Below are positions 16,676 through 25,207 of a DNA stretch of 64,000 bases, piece after piece. Position 1 is the stretch's first letter, and the number at the start of each line of letters is the position of its first letter. The DNA lies in NCBI GenBank assembly GCA_033763575.1, contig JANRKF010000006.1:1-64000 (forward strand), written 5' to 3'. This DNA is from JANRKF01 sp033763575. Lineage in GTDB: Bacteria > Pseudomonadota > Alphaproteobacteria > Rickettsiales > SXRF01. A model generated the notes under the pieces. That model had not been told where the DNA came from. It ran no database searches and saw nothing but the letters and a program-made list of their open reading frames with translations. A program made the position numbers and the translations under genes.

Positions 16676-18117
16676 GGCGGGTGCAGCAACTCCTCGGCGT
16701 GCTCTGCACGCTCGGCGCCGCGTGGTATATTCTTTGTTTTGTTGCGGTGGCACTGCTTTCCATGAATTATCCCTACTTCCTCGAATGGATGGAGGGGCAT
16801 GTCATGGACATCGTCATGCGGGTGCGCGAGGGCTTGCCCATCTATGTGCCGCCGAGCATCGATTACATTCCCTTCATTTATCCGCCCCTTTATTATTATG
16901 TGTCGGCGCTGTTCAGCCTGCTGTTCGGGCCGGATTTCTTCGCAGCACGGCTGGTGTCGTTTTTGTCGATTATGGGTGTGGGTGCGCTGCTGTTCGCCTG
17001 GGTGCGAAAGGAGGGAGGCGATAAGAAAACCGCGCTTATCGGCACGGGATTGTTCTTTGCGACCTATGAGTTTAGCTCGCGCTGGTTTGATGTTGCGCGT
17101 ATCGACAGCCTCTATTTATTGCTGACGATGGCGGCGCTTTTCTGTCTGGTGCACGGTAAGGGCACGGCCTCGGCCTGCTGGGCGGGGGGGCTGTGCACAC
17201 TGGCCTTTTATACCAAGCAAAACGCAGCGCTAGTCGTGGCGCCGCTGCTGCTGTTGTTGCTTTGGGAACAGCGCGGGCGGGCGCTGCACACGATTGCGAT
17301 TTTCGCTGTCACCAGCTTTGCCGTTTACTGGATGTATAACACAGCAAACGAAGGCTGGTTCAAATATTACCTGTTTGAGTTGCCAGCCTCGCACCGCGTC
17401 GACCGGAATTTTATTCTCGGCTTCTGGCGCGACGATCTTCTCAAGCCGCTCTGGCCGCTATTGCTGCTTGCGGCCATCGGGATCATAGACATTTGGAGAA
17501 GCGACCGCGTGCGCGCCCTGCGCTATCTTGCGCTTGCCGCCGGGATGGTCGGTGCCGCCTATTCCGGGCGCCTGCATCGCTATGGCTGGTCGAATGTGTT
17601 GATGCCGGCTCATCTGATGCTGGCTCTGGCCGCCGCGCTTACCCTGATGCATTGGAAATATAAATGGATCGCGCAGCTGCTGGTCATCGTACAATTCGGC
17701 CTGCTTTACTATCCTCCGGCGCGCAATATTCCCGGTGATGAAGCCCGCGCCCAGGGCGATGCCTTTATCGACCGTATTGCGCAGATTGAAGGTGAGGTGT
17801 TGATGCCGGAGATCCAGTTCATACAGCGTCACGCGGGCAAGGAATCATTTGCCTATGGCGTGGCGGCGGTGGATGTGCTGCAATCACGTGATCCCGGACA
17901 TTACCAATTCCGCCGCGAGCTGCGTAAGGAAATGGCCGACGCGATTGCCCAGCAGCGCTATGGGGCGATCATCACTTCGCGGCTGATTCGTCTTCCTGGT
18001 CTCGATCAATATTATGTGATGAAGGAATATATTGATTTCCCACAGAAATTCGTTTCGGGCTATGTTTCAGGCCGCCCCTATCGCATTTATGTGCCGCGTG
18101 ATAACGTTCCCCGATGA
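16672..18117 (+). CDS. GT-C type membrane glycosyltransferase (GT39-like)
   Basis: This 481-residue polytopic protein has an acidic first periplasmic loop (LEWMEGHVMDIVMRV) and FIYPPLYYYVSALF, the same plan as the transferase at 2663-4087. About ten membrane segments and a soluble C-terminal part (from about residue 360) follow. It probably uses a polyprenyl-phosphate sugar; the acceptor is unknown. The GTG start overlaps the pyrB stop by 4 bases, so it is translationally coupled to pyrB and splits the pyrB-pyrC pair. Confidence 0.65.
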   Translation: MRRVQQLLGVLCTLGAAWYILCFVAVALLSMNYPYFLEWMEGHVMDIVMRVREGLPIYVPPSIDYIPFIYPPLYYYVSALFSLLFGPDFFAARLVSFLSIMGVGALLFAWVRKEGGDKKTALIGTGLFFATYEFSSRWFDVARIDSLYLLLTMAALFCLVHGKGTASACWAGGLCTLAFYTKQNAALVVAPLLLLLLWEQRGRALHTIAIFAVTSFAVYWMYNTANEGWFKYYLFELPASHRVDRNFILGFWRDDLLKPLWPLLLLAAIGIIDIWRSDRVRALRYLALAAGMVGAAYSGRLHRYGWSNVLMPAHLMLALAAALTLMHWKYKWIAQLLVIVQFGLLYYPPARNIPGDEARAQGDAFIDRIAQIEGEVLMPEIQFIQRHAGKESFAYGVAAVDVLQSRDPGHYQFRRELRKEMADAIAQQRYGAIITSRLIRLPGLDQYYVMKEYIDFPQKFVSGYVSGRPYRIYVPRDNVPR

Positions 18118-18161
18118 TTTTCCAATTTACCTAACGTTCAACCTAGCTTAAGTTGCATTCC

Positions 18162-19487
18162 ATGAAACAGAACTTCACCCTCCCCACCCACAACCACACC
18201 AAAAAAGTAGCCTATACCAATGCGCGGCTGTTTGACGCGGAATCGGGGCTGGATGCGCCCGGCGGGCTGCTTTCCATCGGCAGCGAGATTGCTGATTTCG
18301 GCCCGGCGGTTTTTAACGGCGGCATTCCCGAAGGCGCGGAGGTGGTTGATTGCGGTGGACACCTGCTTTCGCCGGGGCTGCTCGACATCCAGGTGCATTT
18401 CCGCGAGCCGGGGCAGGAACATAAGGAAACCATCGCGACCGGTTCCAAATCGGCGGCGGCAGGCGGTGTGACGACGGTCGCCTGTATGCCAAACACCAAG
18501 CCGGTGGTCGATGATGTGCCGATTGTCGATTTCATCCACAAGCGTGCCCGCGAGACGGCCTATGTCAATGTTCGCACCTACGCCGCCATTTCCAAGGCGA
18601 TGAAGGGCGAGGAAATCACCGAGATGGGCCTGCTGGTGGAAGCCGGCGCGGTCGGTTTCACCGATGACGGATTGCCGGTGATGAATGCCGGGGTGATGAG
18701 AAAAGCGCTCACCTATGCCCGCGAGCTGGGGGTGCCGGTGGCGCAACATGCCGAGGATTTAAACCTCTCCTGCGGCAGTTGCATGAATGAAGGGCGCGTC
18801 TCCGCTCATCTCGGCGTGGGCGGTGCGCCAAACGCGGCAGAAGCGGTGATGGTTGCGCGGGATATCATGCTCGCGGAACTGACCGGCGGGCAATATCATG
18901 TGCTGCATATTTCCACGGCGGAGGCGATCGAAGAAGTGCGCCGCGCCAAGAAAAAAGGATTGCGGGTGACGGCGGAGGCCGCCCCCCACCATTTCACGCT
19001 GACCGACGAGGCTGTGCTGGAATACCGCACTTTCAGCAAGATGAATCCGCCGCTGCGGGCGGAAAAAGACCGGCTGGCGGTGATAGAGGGTCTTGCCGAC
19101 GGCACCATCGACGCCATCGCCACCGATCATGCCCCGCATGACCAGGAAAGCAAGCGTGTGCCGCTGGCATCGGCGGCCTATGGTATTGTCGGGCTGGAGA
19201 CCATGCTGCCGCTCTCGCTTGGTTTATATCACAAAGGCATCATGAGCCTGCGCGATGTGATGGCGGCGATGACCTATAAACCCGCCGACATTATCCACCT
19301 GTCGTCTGGCCGCCTGAAGAAGGGCGCCCGCGCCGACCTCACCCTCATCAACCTCGATATGGACTGGGTGATGGATCCGAAGCAGTTCGTGAGCAAGTCG
19401 CTCAATTCACCGTTCGATGACTGGAAAACCAAGGGCCGCGCCATCCGCACCGTGGTCGGCGGTGAAACGGTGTATGTGTTTGAATGA
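18162..19487 (+). CDS. pyrC: Dihydroorotase
   Basis: This class I dihydroorotase (441 residues) forms or opens the dihydroorotate ring. It carries LSPGLLDIQVHFREPGQEHKET, the metal-site regions AQHAED and VLHISTAEA, and ATDHAPHDQESK near the C-terminus. The usual HxH metal pair at the first strand reads Q-V-H, so the first histidine is Gln; I recall the same QVHFREPG in many alphaproteobacterial members. ATG 18162 is preferred over an upstream TTG. The stop overlaps ybgC by 4 bases. Confidence 0.9.
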   Translation: MKQNFTLPTHNHTKKVAYTNARLFDAESGLDAPGGLLSIGSEIADFGPAVFNGGIPEGAEVVDCGGHLLSPGLLDIQVHFREPGQEHKETIATGSKSAAAGGVTTVACMPNTKPVVDDVPIVDFIHKRARETAYVNVRTYAAISKAMKGEEITEMGLLVEAGAVGFTDDGLPVMNAGVMRKALTYARELGVPVAQHAEDLNLSCGSCMNEGRVSAHLGVGGAPNAAEAVMVARDIMLAELTGGQYHVLHISTAEAIEEVRRAKKKGLRVTAEAAPHHFTLTDEAVLEYRTFSKMNPPLRAEKDRLAVIEGLADGTIDAIATDHAPHDQESKRVPLASAAYGIVGLETMLPLSLGLYHKGIMSLRDVMAAMTYKPADIIHLSSGRLKKGARADLTLINLDMDWVMDPKQFVSKSLNSPFDDWKTKGRAIRTVVGGETVYVFE

Positions 19488-19882
19488 GTGTGCATTCTTT
19501 CTCCGTTCGCGTTTATTATGAGGATACCGATGCCGGCGGGCGGGTGTATTACTCCAATTATTTGAACTATGCCGAGCGGGCGCGCACCGAGATTTTACGA
19601 ACACTTGGCATCGAGCAGATGGAGCTGTTGCGCGATCACGGCACCGGGTTTGTGGTGCGCAAATGTGCGATCGAATATTTCAAGCCCGCCATGCTCGATG
19701 ACCTCTTGACAATCGAGACCACTGTCGACGATATAACCAAGGCGACGGTTGCGATGCAGCAGCGGATTAAAAAAGACGGTGAAACGCTGGTGACGGTGGA
19801 TGTCAAACTGGCGGTGATAAAGGCACAAGATGGTCGCGTGGCGCGCATGCCGGAGCATGTATTCGCCGCGCTTACACAATAA
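19484..19882 (+). CDS. ybgC: Acyl-CoA thioesterase, Tol-Pal associated
   Basis: The 132-residue hot-dog fold protein has the YbgC signature VYYEDTDAGGRVYYSNYLNYAERARTE with the catalytic Asp in DTDAGG. YbgC hydrolyses acyl-CoA thioesters and is usually the first gene of the tol operon, as here: tolQ starts 14 bases after its stop. It is translationally coupled to pyrC upstream. Confidence 0.94.
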   Translation: MSVHSFSVRVYYEDTDAGGRVYYSNYLNYAERARTEILRTLGIEQMELLRDHGTGFVVRKCAIEYFKPAMLDDLLTIETTVDDITKATVAMQQRIKKDGETLVTVDVKLAVIKAQDGRVARMPEHVFAALTQ

Positions 19883-19895
19883 AAAAAGGAGCGTT

Positions 19896-20663
19896 ATGAG
19901 TGATACTGTTTCAACGGCTGTACAAGGTGTAGACAGCACGGCACTGGAAGGCACGGCCACGGCGGTCGCGCACCATTTCTCGATGCTCGGCATGTTTTTG
20001 CAGGCCGACTGGGTTGTGAAGCTGGTGATGATCGGGCTGCTCATGGCGTCGTTCTGGTGCTGGGCAATTATTTTTGAGAAATACACGCTGTTCCGCCGCA
20101 TCAAAGATAAGGCACAGCGTTTTGAAAGTGAGTTCTGGTCGTCGGAGGCGCTCGACAAGTTTTATGAAAAAACCAAAAAGCGCGCCAATCACCCGATGGC
20201 GGTGATGTTCGTGGCGGCGATGGAGGAATGGTTCCGTTCCAAAAACAGCAATAATGCGGCAGGCAGCAGCATGCTGGCGCCGCAGGGTTTCCGCATTTCG
20301 CTCAAGGAGCGCATCGTGCAGGTGATGCTGGTGGCGCGTAACCGCGAGATAGAAAACCTGGAGCGCGGGCTGGGCTTCCTTGCCACCACCGGTTCGTCGG
20401 CGCCGTTTATCGGCCTGTTCGGCACGGTGTGGGGCATCATGAACAGCTTCCACGCGATTGCCGCGAGCAAGAACACCTCGCTGGTGGCGGTCGCGCCGGG
20501 CATTGCCGAGGCGTTGTTTGCGACCGCTATTGGCCTTTTTGCGGCCATCCCGGCGGTGATCGCCTATAATAAATTCAATGCCGAGGTGACCCGCTACTCC
20601 AACAAGCTCGACGATTTCTCCACCGAGTTCGACACGATTCTTTCCCGCCAGCTGGAGTCATAA
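19896..20663 (+). CDS. tolQ: Tol-Pal system proton channel subunit TolQ
   Basis: TolQ with TolR forms the inner-membrane motor that energises TolA during outer-membrane constriction. The 255-residue protein has three membrane segments (about residues 35-60, 150-180 and 195-225) and the family stretch APFIGLFGTVWGIMNSFHAIA. ATG 19896 is preceded by AAAGGAG. It is followed by tolR after 2 bases. Confidence 0.95.
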   Translation: MSDTVSTAVQGVDSTALEGTATAVAHHFSMLGMFLQADWVVKLVMIGLLMASFWCWAIIFEKYTLFRRIKDKAQRFESEFWSSEALDKFYEKTKKRANHPMAVMFVAAMEEWFRSKNSNNAAGSSMLAPQGFRISLKERIVQVMLVARNREIENLERGLGFLATTGSSAPFIGLFGTVWGIMNSFHAIAASKNTSLVAVAPGIAEALFATAIGLFAAIPAVIAYNKFNAEVTRYSNKLDDFSTEFDTILSRQLES

Positions 20664-20665
20664 TC

Positions 20666-21127
20666 ATGGCAATGAATACGGGCTCAGGCGGCGGTTCACA
20701 GCGGGGAAGGCGACGCAGCAACCGCCAGTCGGCATTTTCTGAAATCAACATCACCCCGATGGTGGATGTGATGCTGGTGCTGCTGGTGATCTTCATGGTG
20801 GCCGCACCGATGATGACCACGGGCGTCACCGTCGATCTTCCCAAAACCAATGCGAGCCCGATCGCCGGGCAGGACGAGCCGCTCACGGTCAGCGTGCGGC
20901 CGGACGGTTCCGTTTTCCTGCAAAAAACCCGCATCAGTCTCAATGACATCAAGACCAAGCTGAACGCCATCGCCGGGCAGAAAAAAGACACGCGGATTTT
21001 TGTGCGCGGCGATAAGAGCGTCGATTACGGGCGCATTATGCAGGTGGTCGGCGAAATCAATGCGGCGGGGTTCACCAAAGTGGCGCTGGTGACGGAAACA
21101 GGCGCTGACAGCCCGCAAAGGAAATAA
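20666..21127 (+). CDS. tolR: Tol-Pal system protein TolR
   Basis: The 153-residue ExbD/TolR protein has a basic N-terminus, then ITPMVDVMLVLLVIFMVAAP with the proton-path Asp (D34) in the single membrane helix, and a periplasmic domain ending in VGEINAAGFTKVALVTE. It lies between tolQ and tolA with gaps of 2 and 3 bases. Confidence 0.95.
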   Translation: MAMNTGSGGGSQRGRRRSNRQSAFSEINITPMVDVMLVLLVIFMVAAPMMTTGVTVDLPKTNASPIAGQDEPLTVSVRPDGSVFLQKTRISLNDIKTKLNAIAGQKKDTRIFVRGDKSVDYGRIMQVVGEINAAGFTKVALVTETGADSPQRK

Positions 21128-21130
21128 AGG

Positions 21131-21958
21131 ATGCAGCAGGAGCATCGCAAAGGGCTGACTTACTCGGCGGCGCTGCACCTGCTGATTTTGTTTTTTGTCA
21201 TCTTCGGGCTGCCGTCGTTTCTGGAGCCGGAGATACCGCCGCAACCGATGGTGATTGCGGTCGATATTCTCCCGATATCCGAAATGACCAATGTGAAGAA
21301 TTCCGATTTGCCACTGGCCAAGGAAGAAAAGCCGGTGGAAAAACAGGAAGAAAAAGTGCCGACGCCGCCGGTAAAAAGCGAAGCACCGCCACCACCTCCG
21401 CCACCTCCACCGAAGAAGGAAGAAAAACCGGAGCCTAAAAAAGAAGAAAAAAAGCCGGAACCGAAAAAAGAGGAAAAACCGAAAAAGGCCAAGGAAGAAG
21501 ACCTGGAGGCGGTGCTAAAGGCGCTCCGTGAAGATGCCAAGAAAGACCAGGCCAAGGCGGAAGTGAAGGAAAAAAAGGCGAAGGAGGAGGCCGGAACCAA
21601 GGTAAAAGCCAAGGACGCGCCATATGATCCGGGCCTGCCGCTCTCGATCAGCGAGATGGACGCCATCCGAAGCCAGATTGCCAAATGCTGGAGTGTGCCG
21701 GCAGGCGCGAAGGACGCGCATGAGTTGCGGGTGACGGTGCGGGTGCAGTTGCAGCAGGACGGTACGGTGATGCTGGTGGAGCTGGCGGATGATAGCGTCG
21801 GGCGTTATGCTTCCGGCGACAGCTTCTTCCGCGCCGCTGCCGACAGCGCGTTGCGTGCGGTGCGCCAGTGCAGCCCGCTTAAGAACCTGCCGCCGGAGAA
21901 ATATCAGACCTGGAAGGACATCATCATGACCTTCGATCCGAAGGAAATGTTATTCTAG
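21131..21958 (+). CDS. tolA: TolA-like energy transducer
   Basis: The 275-residue protein has one N-terminal membrane helix (about residues 12-28), a long Pro- then Lys/Glu-rich linker (residues about 70-165) and a C-terminal TonB/TolA fold (from about 175) with KCWSVPAGA and LRVTVRVQLQQDGTVM. TolA spans the periplasm and contacts Pal and TolB. The gene is placed as in canonical tol operons, directly after tolR and before tolB. The linker is shorter than in E. coli, as is usual in this class. Confidence 0.9.
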   Translation: MQQEHRKGLTYSAALHLLILFFVIFGLPSFLEPEIPPQPMVIAVDILPISEMTNVKNSDLPLAKEEKPVEKQEEKVPTPPVKSEAPPPPPPPPPKKEEKPEPKKEEKKPEPKKEEKPKKAKEEDLEAVLKALREDAKKDQAKAEVKEKKAKEEAGTKVKAKDAPYDPGLPLSISEMDAIRSQIAKCWSVPAGAKDAHELRVTVRVQLQQDGTVMLVELADDSVGRYASGDSFFRAAADSALRAVRQCSPLKNLPPEKYQTWKDIIMTFDPKEMLF

Positions 21959-21965
21959 TTCCGCA

Positions 21966-21993
21966 TTGACATTTCGTGCCAAAAAGCTAGTCA
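21966..21993 (+). promoter_or_regulatory. Possible promoter of tolB
   Basis: TTGACA at 21966 and TAGTCA at 21988 are 16 bases apart, in the 63-base gap between tolA and tolB. The -35 match is perfect and the -10 match weak, so tolB may have its own start in addition to read-through from tolA. Confidence 0.35.
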
Positions 21994-22021
21994 TTTTACC
22001 TCATCCTGTTGGGAGAAAACC

Positions 22022-23332
22022 ATGTCCGCTTTCCGCCTTGTGGCTTCCGTATTTCTTGCATTTATTCTTAGCGCCGCGCCCGCGCAGGCATTGCTGAGAA
22101 TCGACATTACCAAAGGCAATGTCGAGCCGTTGCCGATTGCGCTGCCGGAATTGGCAGGCGGACAGGTGGGGCGCGATATTATGGAAGTGGTCGCGGCGGA
22201 TCTGGAGCGCTCCGGGCTGTTCAAGGTTATTCCGCAGGCGGCGTATATTGAGCAGGTGACGGCGGCAACCACCGTGCCGCGCTATGCAGACTGGCGGCAG
22301 ATCGAGGCGGCGGGGCTGGTGACCGGCAGCGTGGTCGATACCGGCGGCGGGCGGCTCAAAGTGGCGTTCCGCCTGTTCGACGTGTTTGCCGAGGAGCAGA
22401 TTGCGGGCAAGGAATATAACACCTTCACCACCAACTGGCGGCGCATCGCCCATATCATGGCGGATGAGATTTACAAGCGCATCACGGGTGAATCGGGTTA
22501 CTTCGATTCGCGTGTGGTGTATGTGGCCGAGAGCGGTTCGGCGCTTAAGCGCGTCAAGCGCCTGGCGATCATGGACCAGGACGGCGCGAACCATAAATTC
22601 CTCACCGACGGGCGCTATCTGGTGCTCACGCCGCGTTTCTCGCCGAACTCGCAGGAGATTCTTTATATGTCCTATGCGGGCAAGCAGCCACGCGTGTTCC
22701 TGCGTGATTTGCAGACGGGCCGCGAGGAATCGCTGGGCGCGTTTGAGGGGATGTCGTTTGCGCCGCGCTTTTCAAATGATGGCCGGTCGATCGTGATGTC
22801 GATCGCGCAGGGTGGCAGCACCAATATTTACCGCATGGATTTGTCGACGCGGCGCATGTCAAAGCTCACCAGCGGCAATGTTATCGACACCTCGCCGAGC
22901 TTCGCGCCGGACGGCACGCAGATCGTCTTCAACTCCGACCGCGGCGGCTCGCAGCAGCTTTATACCATGAGCGCAAGCGGCGGCGATATCAAGCGCATCA
23001 GCTTTGGCGATGGCCGTTACGGCACGCCGGTCTGGTCGCCACGCGGCGACCTGATCGCCTTTACCAAAATGAGCGGCGGACGGTTCTTCATCGGGGTGAT
23101 GCGCCCGGACGGTTCGGGCGAGCGAGTGCTCACCGAGAGCTATTTGGATGAAGGTCCAAGCTGGTCGCCGAATGGCCGGGTGATTATTTTCAACCGCCAA
23201 TGGCCTTCTTCGGGCGGTGCGGCGGGGCGGTCACGGCTCTATTCGGTGGATCTGACCGGCTATAACCTCCGCGAAGTGACGACGCCGATTGACTCATCCG
23301 ATCCGGCGTGGTCGCCGCTGCTACCTTTATAA
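22022..23332 (+). CDS. tolB: Tol-Pal system beta-propeller protein TolB
   Basis: This periplasmic 436-residue protein has a signal peptide (FLAFILSAAPAQA, cleavage near residue 23), an N-terminal D1 domain and a six-bladed propeller with repeats such as LTPRFSPNSQEILYMSY, FAPDGTQIVFNSDRGG and WSPRGDLIAFT. TolB binds Pal and TolA. GGGAG lies 7 bases before ATG 22022. The usual next genes pal and cpoB are not here; instead a kinase-like gene ends 4 bases away on the opposite strand. Confidence 0.95.
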   Translation: MSAFRLVASVFLAFILSAAPAQALLRIDITKGNVEPLPIALPELAGGQVGRDIMEVVAADLERSGLFKVIPQAAYIEQVTAATTVPRYADWRQIEAAGLVTGSVVDTGGGRLKVAFRLFDVFAEEQIAGKEYNTFTTNWRRIAHIMADEIYKRITGESGYFDSRVVYVAESGSALKRVKRLAIMDQDGANHKFLTDGRYLVLTPRFSPNSQEILYMSYAGKQPRVFLRDLQTGREESLGAFEGMSFAPRFSNDGRSIVMSIAQGGSTNIYRMDLSTRRMSKLTSGNVIDTSPSFAPDGTQIVFNSDRGGSQQLYTMSASGGDIKRISFGDGRYGTPVWSPRGDLIAFTKMSGGRFFIGVMRPDGSGERVLTESYLDEGPSWSPNGRVIIFNRQWPSSGGAAGRSRLYSVDLTGYNLREVTTPIDSSDPAWSPLLPL

Positions 23333-23335
23333 GGG

Positions 23336-25129
23336 CTAATCCGCAAACCGCAGGCGCGTGCCGGGCAGGGTAATGGTCAGCTGTTCACTGGTGATGCTCA
23401 TGCTGCCCTGATGAAGCTCGGCGAGGCGTTTAATCAGTTCAAGATGGGTGCTGAAGGTTCCTTCTTCCGCAGGAATGGCCGGGATGGTGACAGATATTTC
23501 GACATTCTGGCGGTCTTTCTTTTCCATCACGGTTTTGACGGCGATGGTTACGGTGCAGGCGGAAAGCCCTTGCTCGATGGCGTAGAGCAGCGCGTTGCTG
23601 ATGAGCTGCTGGATGCGGAACTCGTCGGCGAAGAACAGCAGCGCCGGGTTCTCAAATTCGGTTTTGACAAGAATATCGGCGGTTCTCAGCGGATCGCCCA
23701 GCGATTCGACAGCGTGGGTGATGGTGGCGGGGAGTTCAATGGTCGATTCGCGAAGCACGGCATAATGCGCCTCGATTTTGGCCAGTTCCAGCACATAGTC
23801 GAGCTGTGAAATCAGGTGGCTGCAGCTGGCATAGATGTCGCTGGCATATTGCCGGTATTTCTTATTTTCGATGGGGCCGTAAATCTGGTCTTTCATCACC
23901 TGCGCGCAGCCCATGGCGCTGTTTACCGGTGCGCGCATCTCCTGGCAGATGAAGGCGAGGAATTCGGCTTTGCTGTGTTTGGACACTTCCATTTCCTTGG
24001 CCTGGCGGCGCAGCATGAACATCTTGTTACGCAGCTCGTCATCAACGCGTTTATGCTCCTCGATATATTCGCGCACACGGCTTACCTGCGTGGCCAGCGC
24101 GCCGATTTCAATCGGGCCGACCGTGGGAAGGCGCACATCGGTGTTGCCACGAGCAACCTGCGCGATGGCTTCGGTCACCTGCATTATCGGGCGGATCATG
24201 CGGTTGCGGACGACTATCAGGAACAATATAAAGAACGCCGCGATCACCAGCATCTGCAGCAGGCGCGACCATAACATGTTGCGCACGGCATCGTCCTGAT
24301 AGTGGTTATCATAGCCCATCAGGATGATGTAGGGGTAATCGTTCGACACTGCGTAATAATTATAATTTCCGGTGCCGAGGAACATGCTGCCCTGCGAGAG
24401 CAGGCCGCTCGGGTTTTTGACATAATCGATATTCACCAGCGTTTGCGCCGGGAAATTCTTGTCGAGGAAATCTTTGTCTTCGCTCACCTGCGTAAGCGGT
24501 ATCAGCGTTTTGCTGATGATGGCGAAGCTGATGCCGTCGCGTTTGACCAGCGTGCTTACCCGCTCGGTGAGTTCGCTGATGTCGAGGCTGATGATGAGGG
24601 TGCCGATGAATCTGCCGGTGTAATCGGTGAGTCCCATCGCGACCGGGATAACCCAGCGGCCGGAGACGCGGCCTTCGATCGGGCGACCGATATGCATTTT
24701 CCATGGGTCGACGAAGGCTTTCTTGACGAAGTCGCGGTCGGACACGTCGACAGGTTTATCCAGTATGCCGCGATTGGAACTCACGATGATTTTCTGGTCG
24801 ACATTGATCCAGTTGAAGACCGCATACATCTGGCCCTTGGCGTCGTAGGATTTGAGGATCTGGGCCAGTTCCACCAGGTCGCGGGCGTTATTCACCACGA
24901 TCTGGCGCCCGAGCGCGGTGAGCAGGTAGTTGGCGTTTTCCATCTCGCTGCCGAGCGTCATTTCGATGCGGTCCGCTTCGGTCTGTAGTTCGGTGGCGAT
25001 GCGCTGGGTGTGGGCGGAGTAGGTGACGTAGGTGATCCACATCGACACCATAAACAACACGCAGAATACGGCCGCGGAGAGCAGGGCAAAATCGCGGGAG
25101 AGGGAGGGCTGCGTCCAGTAATTTTTCAT
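23336..25129 (-). CDS. Degenerate membrane sensor histidine kinase (pseudokinase)
   Basis: The 597-residue protein has a membrane helix at about 15-35, a large periplasmic Cache-like sensor (about 40-280), a second helix (about 285-307) and a HAMP domain (NRMIRPIMQVTEAIAQVARG). It then has a dimerisation domain like HisKA and an HATPase-like end. The H-box reads EFLAFICQEMRAPVNSAMG: the phospho-acceptor His is Gln (Q396, codon at 23942-23944 on the minus strand). The N-box keeps an Asn (QQLISNALLYAIE), but the DxGxG and GTGLGL glycine boxes are absent. The frame is intact. By family knowledge it should neither bind ATP normally nor autophosphorylate; it may act as a sensor partner for another kinase. 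Confidence 0.85.
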   Translation of the reverse strand: MKNYWTQPSLSRDFALLSAAVFCVLFMVSMWITYVTYSAHTQRIATELQTEADRIEMTLGSEMENANYLLTALGRQIVVNNARDLVELAQILKSYDAKGQMYAVFNWINVDQKIIVSSNRGILDKPVDVSDRDFVKKAFVDPWKMHIGRPIEGRVSGRWVIPVAMGLTDYTGRFIGTLIISLDISELTERVSTLVKRDGISFAIISKTLIPLTQVSEDKDFLDKNFPAQTLVNIDYVKNPSGLLSQGSMFLGTGNYNYYAVSNDYPYIILMGYDNHYQDDAVRNMLWSRLLQMLVIAAFFILFLIVVRNRMIRPIMQVTEAIAQVARGNTDVRLPTVGPIEIGALATQVSRVREYIEEHKRVDDELRNKMFMLRRQAKEMEVSKHSKAEFLAFICQEMRAPVNSAMGCAQVMKDQIYGPIENKKYRQYASDIYASCSHLISQLDYVLELAKIEAHYAVLRESTIELPATITHAVESLGDPLRTADILVKTEFENPALLFFADEFRIQQLISNALLYAIEQGLSACTVTIAVKTVMEKKDRQNVEISVTIPAIPAEEGTFSTHLELIKRLAELHQGSMSITSEQLTITLPGTRLRFAD

Positions 25130-25207
25130 GGAGTATTTTTAGACGATAGCGGGGCCGCTGTCATCAGGGAAGTGACGCGAGTATCGCGCCGCATTCATTG
25201 CGGGGTC

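Noticed and set aside
21381..21500. Pro- and Lys/Glu-rich codon runs in tolA as a DNA repeat element
   Set aside because: This is the normal low-complexity linker of TolA, expected in the family.
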